From the NCBI GenBank assembly GCA_015680685.1, contig MNCI01002748.1, positions 343,901-407,900 on the forward strand: DNA of 64,000 nt. The letters are read 5' to 3'. Position 1 is the stretch's first letter. The number at the start of each line of letters is the position of its first letter. The notes below the pieces were generated by a model, which did not search any database, was not told where the DNA came from, and was given only the letters and a program-made list of their open reading frames with translations. Below are positions 46,685-57,969 of the stretch, in pieces. Source of the DNA: Gnetum montanum. Taxonomy: Eukaryota > Streptophyta > Gnetopsida > Gnetales > Gnetaceae. Both the position numbers and the translations under genes were made by a program.

Positions 46685-47780
46685 ATTGAAAACTAGAAAC
46701 TAAAAATTTTTATTACATCCAAGAAATCATATAGAATTTGTTAAATGGTTATAAAGTCTTAACATATTTTTAAAGAAATTTGAAAATATCATTGATGTAT
46801 TGCCCTAAGCAATAGGGTCAATTTGAAAGAAAAAAAATCAGCAGATTATAATTAATAATATAATTCATTCGAATATGAGTCATGGATGGGAAAAACAAAA
46901 AATATTTTCTTTATCTTATATGCTTTGTTTGCACAGTCTATGAATATGTTCGTCTCTAGGTAAGTTAATCCAACAACCTATCTCAATAAGGAGATGATGG
47001 AGCTCATTCTTGCTCTAGTAAATTAAATCCTTAAATAAATAAGAATAGCTTAGAATAGATGCTTTTGAATTCTAGATAAGAAACCTCCTCTAATAGAATG
47101 TAAATAAAAATGCTTTTCCCAACCAAACTTTAGCCAAGACTTTTTCTTTTATAGTCTTTTAAAAGAACCTTTTGTTTAAAGAAAGATTCTCTATTACAAT
47201 ATTTTATGACTAAAGCCATAAGGTTCCTTGATGCAAGCATTCATTTTCTTCTATGGAATTCATTAATTCTGTAGCATAATTGACTTCCTCCATGTGACTT
47301 AACTTTTGAGTATATGCAATAAATTGACGAAGGAATTTAACTTCAAGAGAAAGCAAATTTGCTTCTAAAAGTAAGATATCATAGGAAGTCTATATTTTCA
47401 CTTGAAATTCACATGAATGAACTTGTGTTGAATATGCTCTAATTTTTTCCAATTATGTGTGGAGAAAGAAAATCTCCATGCAACACACCCATATAATAAT
47501 ACAAGTTGAACAAAACTATAAAAAAGTTTCCTTTTAATCTCCCATGTCAAAATTTGTTTTCTGTTATAATTATTTCTTAGGGAAAATAGAGCTTGCATGT
47601 CACTTAAAACCCTTTGAGCAATAAGGGTATTCCAATTGTAATTACTAGCAAATTAAACCTCCAAATATTTATAAGATTTACATATATTAATTCCTTTTTC
47701 TCCAAGAAGAAATTATAATTTATATTTCTAGTACCACAAACTAGAATTTTATAAGCTAGTAAAAAAAGTTATGATGTCTT
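46685..47780 (-). mobile_element. LINE fragment, same family as LINE-B
   Basis: The minus-strand frame 47598-47398 reads MQALFSLRNNYNRKQILTWE, then LLYGCVAW and KKLEHIQHKFIHV. The matching LINE-B block is MQALFALRNNCRKQILTWD at 31296. The piece continues to a zinc-finger counterpart near 46930-46985 and the same 3' tail as LINE-B (AATAAAAATTTTTAGTTTC on the minus strand near 46700). It is 5' truncated near 47780. Confidence 0.75.
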
Positions 47781-47989
47781 CTTATAGTGATATAAGACAC
47801 CTTATTTTGTTCTTCATGATGATGTATATAAGTCATTAGTTGTTCATGTTTCACCACAATATGTGTTCACTTAGATTTTGAATTACCTATCTCATAATTA
47901 AAATTTCATTTTGAGGTTAAATAATGTGATGAAAAAACATGACATTCAAGTTCTTCAACCTAGGTATTATTCTTGTTTTTTCCAATTGT

Positions 47990-48516
47990 TAAGTTAGGTG
48001 ATGATTTAATGGTGCAACATGCCCTAGATATAGGCTCTTTTATACATATGCATTCAATGTTGATCATTTGTAAGTAGGCTCTAGATTTTGATGTCCAATA
48101 TGAAGAATATGCTAAAGTTTTATGTTTTGTTGAGTTATATAATCTTCCATTGATTTTTTAGAAAGTTGAGTAAAAAATTATTAGTCTTCTCAATACCATT
48201 AAGCATATAGAGTCTATTTCTGTAAATTTTATTTTTCATAGATATTTTTTTGTTGAAATTAATCTTTCTAATTATAAAAAATTGGTATTACAAGCAAGAG
48301 GAAAGACTTATATTCAACTAGTTACATATTATAATCTTTCTAATTCTTGCAACTTTTGCCATTATGAAAAACATTTATTTGATGATTGTTCATTTTTACT
48401 CAAGAAAATAGATTTTAAAGAAAAGAAAAACATGTTGAAGTTGAATATAGAAAAAAAATCAATATGCATTGAAGATACGAAAAATCAAGTTAATGTCAAT
48501 AACAAAAATTATTAAA
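47990..48516 (+). pseudogene. LINE ORF1 fragment with zinc knuckle
   Basis: LCFVELYNLPL near 48120 resembles the VWVRLPNLPL block of plant LINE ORF1 (DUF4283-type). FFVEINLSNYKKLVLQARGK follows near 48250, then the knuckle CNFCHYEKHLFDDC at 48349-48390 (CX2CX4HX4C). The last 77 codons are open (48282-48515). It would be the RNA-binding ORF1 protein. It has no RT part nearby in the same orientation. Confidence 0.55.
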
Positions 48517-49195
48517 TGATAATAAAAAACCCATAAGAGACAGAAGCTCCTATTTATAATTTTACTAGTACTAGAGAAAGTGTTAAGTAGATTAGACAAA
48601 TAGCTCGTAAGGCAAGATTTTCCTTATTTAACAAGAATACTATTAACTCAAAGACTAAAATTAGTATTTGACAAGAAGGTTATAGTTAATAGCAAAGATT
48701 ATTTACATAAGATTAATAACAAGCAATGAGATGAAGATATTCCACAAGTGCCACCACTTTCTTACTTTGATACAAATATTGGTAAGCCATAGCTCTATAC
48801 CTTGAATCCTTTTACTATTTTAAGTTCAATTATGGATGTTGAAAGTGATGTAAATTTTGTAAGAATTGGGATACTCCTTCCTACTAATAATTAATTTTTG
48901 AACTTATTTTTTCAAAGTATTAGTTATAAGGTTGTACACTTGAGTAAATAATCCTAAAATCAAAAAGTTTTTTCTTTCCATATTTTTTTAATGATGTCTA
49001 TCTAGTTGCAATCTTATGATGTACTTTGAATTTTCTTTGCTCATTACTAATATTTTTTTAGGGTTTGACACTTGTTCTTTACCACACCTCCCCCCACTAT
49101 GATGAAAAATCATATTTTCAACTTACTATTTCACATTTTTTAACTTAGAAATTCTAAAATTGTAGATCAAGTTGAAATTTCTAGTGACTATGCAC
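48517..49195. other. Spacer, no gene seen
   Basis: AT-rich, with no recognisable domain or repeat by eye. Confidence 0.4.
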
Positions 49196-49529
49196 TTAAG
49201 TTCTACAAAATTTTGGTGTTGACTATATGTTCAAGGTATATATATAGTCATCTCTTTTCAAAAAACTTAATACTCTACCTAACCAATGCCTTCAGTAGCT
49301 AGCTCATTACCTTGAAGGATAAGAGATTGTCAATTCAAATCACACTTGAGGCATTATTATATTTCTTTATAATAATGATTTTAGAAGTAATCATGTTAGC
49401 TATTTATCTTGGGTTATACATATAGTCATTCTTTTAAGTTCCATCATTTATTGTTCTTGTCAAAACCCAAAATATTTTGACTATATGTACCTAGATATAT
49501 AGCCAACACAACACTTTGGTAGAACTTAA
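49196..49529. mobile_element. Foldback/MITE-like element
   Basis: TTAAGTTCTACAAAATTTTG at 49196 and the reverse complement of 49479-49529 (TTAAGTTCTACCAAAGTGTT) form arms of about 50-55 bases that also share GACTATAT / CATATAGTC at the inner ends. The interior, about 230 bp, has no ORF. A clear target duplication was not found. It is consistent with a short non-autonomous DNA transposon. Confidence 0.5.
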
Positions 49530-49624
49530 CTAAAATGTAAAGGTGTCATAAGGGTAACTCTAATTAGCAATCTCTTACCTACATGATACCTACTAGAAAA
49601 CAAAATAATTGATTGAGCCACAAT

Positions 49625-50242
49625 TTATAGTTTAACAGTTACAAATCATGAGCATACAAAGGTGACTTGATCATAATCCATGGACTTGAATAACAAAGTA
49701 TCTAGATGGTTAATTGTTGATTACATGTCATTGTCCTTCTAATTATCCTTGTGGGGCTCTTTGTGCATATGGTTAAGTAGGACCAAGTTATTTGATGTTG
49801 ATGTTAATTAGACTATAGTAAAATATTATTAAAATATTAAAAATATAATATATCTAATCTAAATGCAAGATTTCAATCTATTCTAGCTTAAGCAATAAGT
49901 AGCCATTCCAAACTTACATTATCATTATTGGATTACCAAGTGTCCCTTGCTAGGCATACCAAGTGGCACACTTTTGGGATACCAAATATTAACATATTTA
50001 TGCTTGAACTTAGTTGTACTCATTCTGTGTATTTAATATGCATGAAGATGTAAATAATTAGCTAAATACACATGAATTAAATGGATAAGAAAATTAAAGT
50101 ATAAGTAAAGATATATTAAGCTAAGTTAGAGTGTTGTAATGGAATAAAATAGTCTTGATCTTTGCTACTGTCATGCAATGTGTCTAGGTACAAGGAACTC
50201 AAATAAAGACTCTAGCTAACAACTTCATACCATGTTGCAAAC
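49625..50242 (-). mobile_element. E8: LTR fragment of the E1-like family
   Basis: Read on the minus strand it follows the R-U5 part of the E1/E7 LTRs: CTTTATTTGAGTTCCTTGTA near 50205, AACTTAGTTGTACTC, an ATATTTGGTATCCC / CCACTTGGTATGCC pair near 49955-49990, and a degraded end near 49625. It abuts the assembly gap, so its relation to E4 is unresolved. Confidence 0.5.
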
Positions 50243-50347
50243 NNNNNNNNNNNNNNNNNNNNNNNNNNNNNNNNNNNNNNNNNNNNNNNNNNNNNNNNNN
50301 NNNNNNNNNNNNNNNNNNNNNNNNNNNNNNNNNNNNNNNNNNNNNNN
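50243..50347. other. Assembly gap (105 N)
   Basis: A run of N. By comparison with E3, about 110 bp of the E4 LTR end should lie here. Confidence 0.99.
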
Positions 50348-51223
50348 CAAGGATAGGTTGGTTGATCATTGTCTTCCCAAGCTTACCTGTATGTCATGAT
50401 TGTATGGTTAAGTAAGCTTGAGGCATATGATTTTTATAGCTTTTATGTTTTTATGTCTTGCACTAGTAGGGAAGGAGAGAGGTAACTAAGTGACTAATTT
50501 AACTTAACTACTCATTAAGTTCTAACTAATTCTAACACCCTCATCCATTCCCACTTGTTGTACACATCTTGAACCAATGCAACATTGTTGGGATTACCAA
50601 ATGCTGATCGTTATTGGGTTACCAAGCATTACACACATGCTCGAAGTGGTCATGCTTGTGTAATTTAACAATTTGCTTAATTGATTAAAATGAATTATTG
50701 TGCTAATAACATAAATGTAAAGTGCATAAAATAAAATAAAATAAAATAAATGCATAAGAAAATAAAATAAAAGAAATGTGTAAGAAAACAAATTTCAAGT
50801 GCTGCAAGGATGAATCAAAGAGCTCATCTTTATTGCCAATACAATGGTGTGCTTAAGTACATCAATGCTTGAAAAAGATCTATCCACACTTCGACCTCCT
50901 ACTGCGGGCACTTGGAAAATACTCTAACTTTCAAACAAACTATAAGAGTTTTGCTACTTGACTACTAAAAGGCTTTCTCCCAATTGTGCGCCTGGGCACT
51001 GTATTTATAGGCTTGGGAGCAACTACTCTAATAATTAGAGTAACTTCTCTAATAATTAGAATAATTGCTAAAGTAACCATTAGAGTAACCACTCTAATAA
51101 TTAGAATAACTACTAGAGTAACCACTTTAATAATTAGAGTAACTGCTAGAGTAATTGCTACAAAAACTGCTCTAATAATTAGAATAACTGATAGAGTAAC
51201 CACTAGAGTAACCGCTCTTATCA
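50348..51223 (-). repeat. E4 3' LTR (outer end in gap)
   Basis: It ends on the plus strand with CGCTCTTATCA. U3 holds a palindrome array (51015-51220). TATA (minus) is CCTATAAATACAG near 51005. Landmarks shared with E3 include GTCTTCCCAAGCTTAC near 50374 and GGGCACTTGG near 50905. Confidence 0.82.
51015..51220. repeat. E4 U3 palindromic minisatellite
   Basis: About seven imperfect copies of a roughly 20-40 base unit are centred on CTCTAATAATTAGAG (arms CTCTAAT / ATTAGAG) and joined by AGTAACCACT or AGTAACTGCT. Long open frames on both strands here are artefacts of the repeat (Ile/Val/Thr runs). Confidence 0.85.
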
Positions 51224-51235
51224 TACCCCCATGAC
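51224..51235 (-). other. E4 polypurine tract
   Basis: The minus strand reads GTCATGGGGGTA before the LTR, identical to E3. Confidence 0.75.
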
Positions 51236-51398
51236 TGAATGAAAACTTGTGCTTGAGTATAGAAGAAGAGAAACAAGTTCTTTACAAAATATTGGGAAGG
51301 TATGGGATTATTGACTAACTGACAACTGACAGTGGAATGGGATGACAGACTCAACGTGCACAATGAACGGATCAATAAGCATATTACAACATTAGTGT

Positions 51399-51632
51399 TC
51401 ATGACCATTGTGGTGAACACTTGTACATAAATGACATCCAAGCCTTTATTTGATATCTTGTAGAGAAAGAGAAAGAAATAAAATGAAGCATGTTGCCACC
51501 AATGCTAAGATTGCAACTTCCATTGTTTATCCATAGCCACGCCACCAAACTTGCTCCTTTCATAAATGCTCTAGTTTCGATCCATCTTGAGTGCTTCCTC
51601 CAAGCCCAGTCCATTATTTGTATGATCGCCAT
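51399..51632 (-). CDS. Small conserved 3' ORF/exon of E4
   Basis: After an acceptor-like GTGTGTGCAG, ATG 51632 opens MAIIQIMDWAWRKHSRW, then SCNLSIGG and a hydrophobic stretch. It is homologous at DNA level to E3 38793-38611, although the best frames differ locally, which argues for frameshifts or for a non-coding conserved block. Confidence 0.28.
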   Translation of the reverse strand: MAIIQIMDWAWRKHSRWIETRAFMKGASLVAWLWINNGSCNLSIGGNMLHFISFSFSTRYQIKAWMSFMYKCSPQWS

Positions 51633-52698
51633 CTGCACACACAACATCGTCACAAATGAGCAAGGATAGATAAAGCACATTAGCTGAGTTGTGGTTATGG
51701 TAGAAATTGGTTCAGAGATTTATCACAGGTGACTACCCAAGGTGTAGGGGTTAGGTGAATAGTAAAATAGAGAAAATTAAAAAATTTATGCCAGGGCCCC
51801 CACGACTAAGAGCGAACCTCTAGTAGCTATAAGATGGAAAAATATGAGGAACAAGAAAGATGGGAAAAAATAACAATGATAATGCCAATAAAATGGATGT
51901 CATGGATGGGGATGAAACAAGAGATGATTGATTGTAGGAAATGTTTAAGGAAAAGAACTTAACAATTGCACCAAAAAGGAATGCCAGTGGGTCCTCCCCA
52001 AAGTAGGCTCATGCCCTTTATGCCTTGACAAACCCACAAACCAAAGAGTCCATAGGCTCTAGGAATGTCATTTGGAAGCAAGAGTTAAAAACTTACACAC
52101 AAGAATTCACCAAATAAAAATAATGCAGCAACCTAGAATAGACTAATGATAAAACCAGCAATGAGTTGGAAAATAGGAAGAAAGATGGAGAGGAGAGAAT
52201 GGATGGAATCCCAAGAACAAGGTTGTGTAAAGCCCCTTGTGTATTTTATGGTTAAGATAACTAAGTAGAACTCATTCCAAATCTAGACTCAAACCAACCA
52301 CATTTAGTGACCTCACATCAATACACTTGGCCAATCCATCCTCTTGAGGTAACAAGAATGATTCCACAAAGAGTGACCACCATCCCAAGGAGAGTGAGAT
52401 GGAGAAACAGGAAGAAAGAAAGGGCCTTAGATAGAGGGAACCTTCAAGCATGGGTAACATATCTTTCTAGTGCCATAACCAATGTTTGTAGCCCATATTG
52501 CTTTATTATGTCTAAGGGGTGTGCTTTGAATTATCACCTTTTTCTCTTTTTTTTTTCTTGCATGGGAACCACACCATGCAAAGACTTATTTTTATTCACT
52601 TGGCTTCTTCATTTTTGAACAATGTTAGAATGGTGAAAAACCCAAGAAACAAGCACCCAAGAGAATGGCTAACACAAATGCATCAAATCCCCTTGAAG

Positions 52699-52893
52699 TC
52701 ACACCATTTTCATCCTTTGAGTCTTTCCTTGGTTTGAAGAGTACCAAGCCACCAATTCATTAATAAATTTACTTAGAAAAAGGGCATTGTATAGTTCCAA
52801 GCCAAAGGAGAGCATAGAGTTGTATGGATGAGTGGACAACATGGACTCATTGCCTGTTTCACCAAAAGAACCATACCTTAATATTAGCATCAT
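52699..52893 (-). CDS. Conserved short ORF in E4 3' region
   Basis: 64 codons starting MMLILRYGSFGETGNES, the counterpart of E3 40104-39856. Function unknown. Confidence 0.25.
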   Translation of the reverse strand: MMLILRYGSFGETGNESMLSTHPYNSMLSFGLELYNALFLSKFINELVAWYSSNQGKTQRMKMV

Positions 52894-53037
52894 AATTCAA
52901 AGGGAAAAACCAAACGTTAGCAATCAATATGATATAATGCAATCCACCATTATGAGCACTTATTGGATGACAAATAAAAGTAAATCAAGTAAACAAAGAA
53001 ATAGTAAAAACATGAATGATGGTGTAAAAGAAAAATA

Positions 53038-53095
53038 AGAAAAGTTGGAAAAATGTGTAAAACAAAAATGTTTAAAACAAAAATTCAAAAAGAAT
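53038..53095 (-). repeat. E4 TTTTGTTTTACA array
   Basis: Short version of the array found after integrase in E2, E3 and E5. Confidence 0.55.
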
Positions 53096-53222
53096 TGAGG
53101 GCCTAAAATGTTTAGCATAGGTGGCCATCTCCCCTACGACTAAGTTGGAAAGAGGAGATCTGAAATAGTGAGTAGGGTTATCCATCAAGAGAGGTAGCAT
53201 GTGTACTGGTTGTCCTAAGCTC

Positions 53223-54306
53223 CTAGAAAGGCTTGGTTTGTTGCACGTTGATCAAAAGTTTCTTATCCAGGCTCTCAGGTTTGTATATTGTCATGGCCCT
53301 TGAAGGAAAAGTTGCATAAATAATATAAGGTCCTTCCCACAGTGTTTGAAATTTAGTATGTTGTGGCACATGTGTGGGATTCCAGTAGAGAACCTTATCT
53401 CCTAGCTGATATTTAACTTTCCTAATTCTTAGGTCATGACATTGTTTATTGAAGGCCTTGTGCAATTCATTAGATGACAGGGTAGCTAATTGATTTTCAT
53501 CTAGCAAGTTAAGGGTTACTAATCGTTGTTTCTATGCTAGATCAAGGTCAAGGATGAGGTCACATGCCATGGATAGTGTACGAAGCTCAGTTTGAATGGG
53601 AAGCATTGGTAATTTACCATACACTAACTCATAGGGAGAGTAGCCTATAGGGAGTTTCCATGTGAAGCAGTATGCCCAAAGAGCATCATTCAGTTTAGTG
53701 CTCTAGTCTCGCCTAAACTTGCTAATGGTTCTTGTCAATATCTTTGTAATCTCCCTGTTGGTGACTTCTGCTTGGCCATTTGCTTGGGGGTGGTATGGTG
53801 TAGTAAATTTATGCTCAACCCCTAAGTGTTGCATTAATTTCTAAAAAGTTACACTTGTGAAGTATGTACCATTGTCTGAAATAAGTGCATGCGGCACACC
53901 AAACCTATTTATGATTTGTTGTTGAACAAATCGTGCAGTTGTAGATGATGTACAATCTTTAACAGTAGCTACTTCAGTCCATTTTGTTAGGCAATAAATG
54001 GAAATAATAATATAAGCATTTCCATTGGACATTGGTGTAATCGACCCCATAAAAGAAATTCCCCAAATGTTGAAGGGTTCTAATGGTTGAATCCATTGCT
54101 GTGGATTCTCCATTGTAGCAGTCATTCCCCCATCACATTGACAATGCTCACAAGATTGGGAAAAATGATGGTCATCCCGAAATAATGTAGGCCAATAATA
54201 TCCTACAAGTAGGATCTTTATGGTTTTTCGTCTTCCAATGTAATGACCCCCACAAGGACCCTCATGAGCATCTTGGAGAACTCGCAGTTGATCTATATTG
54301 AGAACA
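53223..54306 (-). pseudogene. E4 integrase
   Basis: Zinc-finger region near 54250-54140: GPCGGHYIG, GYYWPTLFRD and CEHCQCDGG. The core (54125-53841) reads NIWGISFMGSI, with Ser at the first catalytic Asp, then ISDNGTYF with the second Asp kept, and YHPQANGQAEVTNRE near 53770 with the Glu kept. The C-terminus (53507-53223) includes IRKVKYQLGDKVLYWNP and EGPYIIYATFPSRA, ending QQTKPF. Stops are few: near 53840, 53703-53705 (TAG at a Trp site) and 53532-53534 (TAG at a Gln site). Confidence 0.85.
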
Positions 54307-54308
54307 CA

Positions 54309-54972
54309 TCATCGAACCAAGCCATCGGGACACACTTTGTAAAGTTGCCCATTGATTTCCATGAAGTACTTGGCTTGGTGAAGAAACTGTTGTTTCTTCT
54401 TAAGGTTTAACTCTTGTGGTGTTTGTTGGGTGAGGAGATAGGTAAGAATGCTATTATACCAGTTTGTCTCTATGGGTGATTGATTATTCACTACACTAGC
54501 AAAGAGGAATTCATTAGGAAAATGATCAAAAATTGGATAGTCATCCTCTTTATTGTCCCATCGCAATCAAGATAAATGATCAGCAACTACATTCTCGGTT
54601 CCCTTGTGATTGATCATCGTTAAATCAAACTCTTGTAAGATTACAAGCCATTGTATGATATGAGGGATTACAATTGGCTTATTCATGAAGAACCAGATTG
54701 CACTATGATCTGTATATATATATACTTTATATCCCAATACATAGTATCTAAACTTTTCTAGTGAAAACACTACAGCCATTAATTCTTTCTCTATGGTAGT
54801 GTAGTTAATTTGTGCACCAGTGATACTTCTACTTGCACGGTGGATGTAATAAGGATGCTTCTGGTCATTTAATTATGTAAGTACAACTCCTAAAGCATAG
54901 TTGGACGCGTCAGTCATGATATGAAATGGTTTGGACTAGTCAGGAGCTTGTAGAATGGGTGTTTCTACTAGC
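54309..54972 (-). pseudogene. E4 RNase H and linker
   Basis: Near 54925 the frame reads FHIMTDASNYALGVVLT, then TAA at 54873-54875 and LNDQKHPYYIHRAS. Open block 54779-54567 has FRYYVLGYKVYIYTDHSAI, with the late RNase H Asp (TDH), and ends GTENVVADHLS. Open block 54566-54309 is the linker to the integrase zinc finger (FLHQAKYFMEINGQLYKV). It is cut at 54972. Confidence 0.8.
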
Positions 54973-55686
54973 GAAGATCTTGCATTTTTTCCATTTGAAA
55001 GTTAGAATTTTTTCCCTCGAGTGCCCACAGTAGGAGTCATTGAGTGTACGTTTCTTTATTCGAGCATTGTGTACTTGAGCATGATAATGTGTGTGGCAAT
55101 AAAGACAAGCTTTCTGATAAATCTTGCAGCACTTTAGATAGATTGACTCTCTTATTTATGCATTCAGTGTTTTCAATTATTTGTTAATTATTTTCAATTA
55201 TTTCACAATTATTTCCCAACAATTTAGTTAATGAGAATTACTAAGCTAGATAGGTTAAATACATAAGTATGATAGCTTCAAGCATAACACATATTCAGTT
55301 GGTAATCCCAGCAGTATTATTTCTTGGTACACCCAGTAGCATAACGTTTGATCACCCAACAGTGGATACATGGGTTCAGGATATGTACAAAAAGTGAGAA
55401 CGAATGCTTATGTTAAGATTAGTTAATTAAACTCCTTTTAATCTACATTTTGAGCACCCACAATATAAAATACAAAATGATAAAAATTGGATACCTCAAT
55501 TACACTTAACCATACCAACGAACATCACAAGTATAATTAGGAGGAAAGTGATTAACCATAAGGCTAGATTCACTTCCTAAAGGGCTAGTGCACTGGAAAT
55601 GATAAAGTCCACAAAGTTCAAGTAAGTCACATGTAAATGCTTTGTGATTTGTATGGTTGGGCGTAGGGGTAACTTGCCACTCATCA
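54973..55686 (+). mobile_element. E7: plus-strand LTR fragment lacking U3
   Basis: It begins at GCGAAGATCTTGCA and follows the E2 LTR from its R region: GTGCCCACAGTAGGAGTC near 55022, GGCAATAAAGACAAGC near 55094, GATATGTACAAAAAGTGAGAAC near 55380, and GTATGGTTGGGCGTAGGGG, ending ACTCATCA at 55679-55686. No primer site follows. Its U3 is missing at the junction with E4. Confidence 0.75.
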
Positions 55687-56015
55687 TTAAGTAATCCAAG
55701 TTTTAAACAAGGATTTTCCCTAACTTCACATGGGAAACTAGAGACATAAGATGTACATAGTGTAACTCTAGTTAGAACTTGTGATTGTTAGTTGTTAGAC
55801 TATTAATTTACTCTTGTAATTTTCAAGATATTTAATGTAATTTTTTGACATGAAAGATTTATTTTTTCTTAAATATCTTGCTCACTTATATTTTCATTTA
55901 TAGATAAAGTAGAAAAATATTTAACTCCATTTTAAATAAGATATCAAGTCATTAGAGCATGAAGAAAGATCTTATGCAAGCTTGGTTAAGGACTAATGAA
56001 TGCTAGGGGGTAGTT
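55687..56015 (+). other. Possible 3' end of another element's internal region
   Basis: No ORF. It ends in TGCTAGGGGGTAG (56001-56013), a good polypurine tract, immediately before a TGTGACATCCCC start. Confidence 0.3.
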
Positions 56016-57969
56016 TGTGACATCCCCATTTCCAAATGGTGTTATTCCATAACAAGAATTTATAATTGTTATAAGTAAGACCTTTAATGGACTTATTATA
56101 ACAATGATCGTATCTTTTGGAGGATCTTTTGGGGATTTTACTTGAGGTAATTATATCAGTAACTTAGAAGTTCTACTAGCATGAAGTTATGGAGTTGATA
56201 ATGGTAAGTAACAAATGTTAGTTAAAGCAAGATAGAAAGGGACTTGGCCATCCTTTTTAATTGGATTTAGGCCTAATGATGATGGTAGCACTAGATTACC
56301 TCTGAGGCATAAATGCTATAAAACCCCCTATTTTTGGATGCCTAGGTTGGTACTTCTATCATATTCTTTGTGCTTATTTATGCTTTCAATCTTATGATAT
56401 TTCATTAAGTCATGCTTATTAGTTAGTTTAGATTTCTAGATTTATGTTTCTTGTACATGTATATTTAATTCCTTGCATTATTTAATTGTAGATTTCTTTA
56501 GCTAGTATGCACTACCATAGTGGATGGGTTTGGTAGGCTTTCATGAAGGCTACAGTATGGGCATATGAGACATGTGATGGCATGGGTAGATTTTGTGTAA
56601 GCATGATATTATTTTTATTAACTAAAATAATTGGAGCATGTGCTATTTTAATTTAAATATTTCTAACATAACTTTTTGGCTTTGTGGGAGGTTCCATAAG
56701 TTACAAAAGATTTTATAATAGATTTATTTAATTGTATTTTCATTTTTAAAAATTAGTTTGAATTGATCCATGTGATTTTTCAATAGTTTTTCATAAAAAT
56801 CCTAGAATTCATTCTTTCAGAATTTTGACATCTATTTTCTTGGATGTGGAAGTACTACTAGATTGAAGGCTTGTGGCAGTTTTACAGAGTTTTTCTGGTT
56901 CATGTGCATGGTTATGCAAAAATGCATGAATAAGCTCATGTATCACTTATTGATTACACTTCTATTTTCTAGGTGAGTTACCTTAACATATTCTTATGTT
57001 TTTTTTTTCCAATTCTTAGGTTTTATACATTTTAACATAATTTAAATTTTTTTGAATTCTTTTGTATTTGTGTACAAACTCAATTGGGATTAGATCTTAA
57101 TTTAAATGTAAAGAATCATCTAATTTCTAAGTTTAATTCTCTCTTTCTTCCCACAGTAAAATTTTATTATTTTTTGTCATTTTTGAGAAAAGAGTTTTTT
57201 TATAAGAAATTATCATATTAACTATTTGGGGATTAGGTATTGTACATTAGAATCATATCTTAATGTCATTATGTTCATTTGGTTCCAAAGCTAATTAGGT
57301 TTGGATCATTTTGTTAGATTTTGAGTCATTATTATTTTACAAGTTTTTGAACGTTTCACCTAGGTTTTGGATCATTTTCTATATTATCAACTTGTTTGTT
57401 ACTTTTCTCTACATGTAAGACATGATTATGTTTTCCAAGTCATTACTATGGTGTTCCCAACATTCCTTGTCATTTTTCATTTATTTAGAGGTCATTTTCA
57501 GATATTTTCTGATCTTCTTAGATTTTTTGTTGAACCCATGAGTTGTGGTGAGATTGTTGCTATTGACCATGAGTTGTTGTCTCCTCTCATGGGTTGTGGT
57601 GAGGTTGTGGTCAAACCTGTAGTATTCATTCATATTTTTAGTCTCTATTTTAAGAAAATCCACTATCCTACAAGTCATGATTAAGTTGTGGTCTCCCACC
57701 CCAATTTATGATTAAGCATGTTTCTACAAAAGTATTCTTTTTTAACCTTTTAAGAGCACCTCTACAAAATAGATGCTAAATGTTTAACTCATGATCATAA
57801 ATAATCTTTGAATTGACATAACCCTCAATAAGTCAATGATCATGATACAAAGAAACATATACTTCTAATCAAATATGAACTTAGCTTACCATTCATTAAC
57901 TAGGAATAATAGGAGAATCAATGAGAAATAATAAGTCTAAGTAATAGAATTAATCATGTTTAAATGATG
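56016..57969 (+). repeat. LTR-like sequence starting TGTGACATCCCC, end not found
   Basis: TGTGACATCCCCATTTCC at 56016 after a polypurine tract is a typical LTR start, and GCTATAAAACCCCC near 56316 is TATA-like. The other end is not clear. From about 56700 to 57969 I see only AT-rich sequence. Near 57538-57625 there are internal repeats of CATGAGTTGTGGTGAG. No gene was recognised. Confidence 0.3.

Larger units (their letters stand above)
50348..54972 (-). mobile_element. E4: 3' part of a Ty3/gypsy element with well-kept integrase
   Basis: In minus orientation: RNase H (54972-54540), integrase (to 53223), 3' region, polypurine tract, and a 3' LTR (51223 down into the gap). Gag, protease and most of RT are missing. 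The right end at about 54972 joins an LTR piece of opposite orientation (E7). The 3' region is about 2 kb and lacks the aORF, as in E3 and E5. Few stops make this the best pol copy in the window. Confidence 0.85.

Noticed and set aside
50940-51234. Long open frames on both strands rich in Ile, Val and Thr
   Set aside because: They are translations of the E4 palindromic minisatellite, not genes.
51399-51441. Possible CRISPR-like or tandem array around 51000-51400
   Set aside because: The repeats are contiguous and imperfect, lie in an LTR, and this is plant DNA; there are no spacers.
57367-57684. 105-codon open frame
   Set aside because: It lies over internal GTTGTGGTGAG repeats in AT-rich sequence with no recognisable domain.
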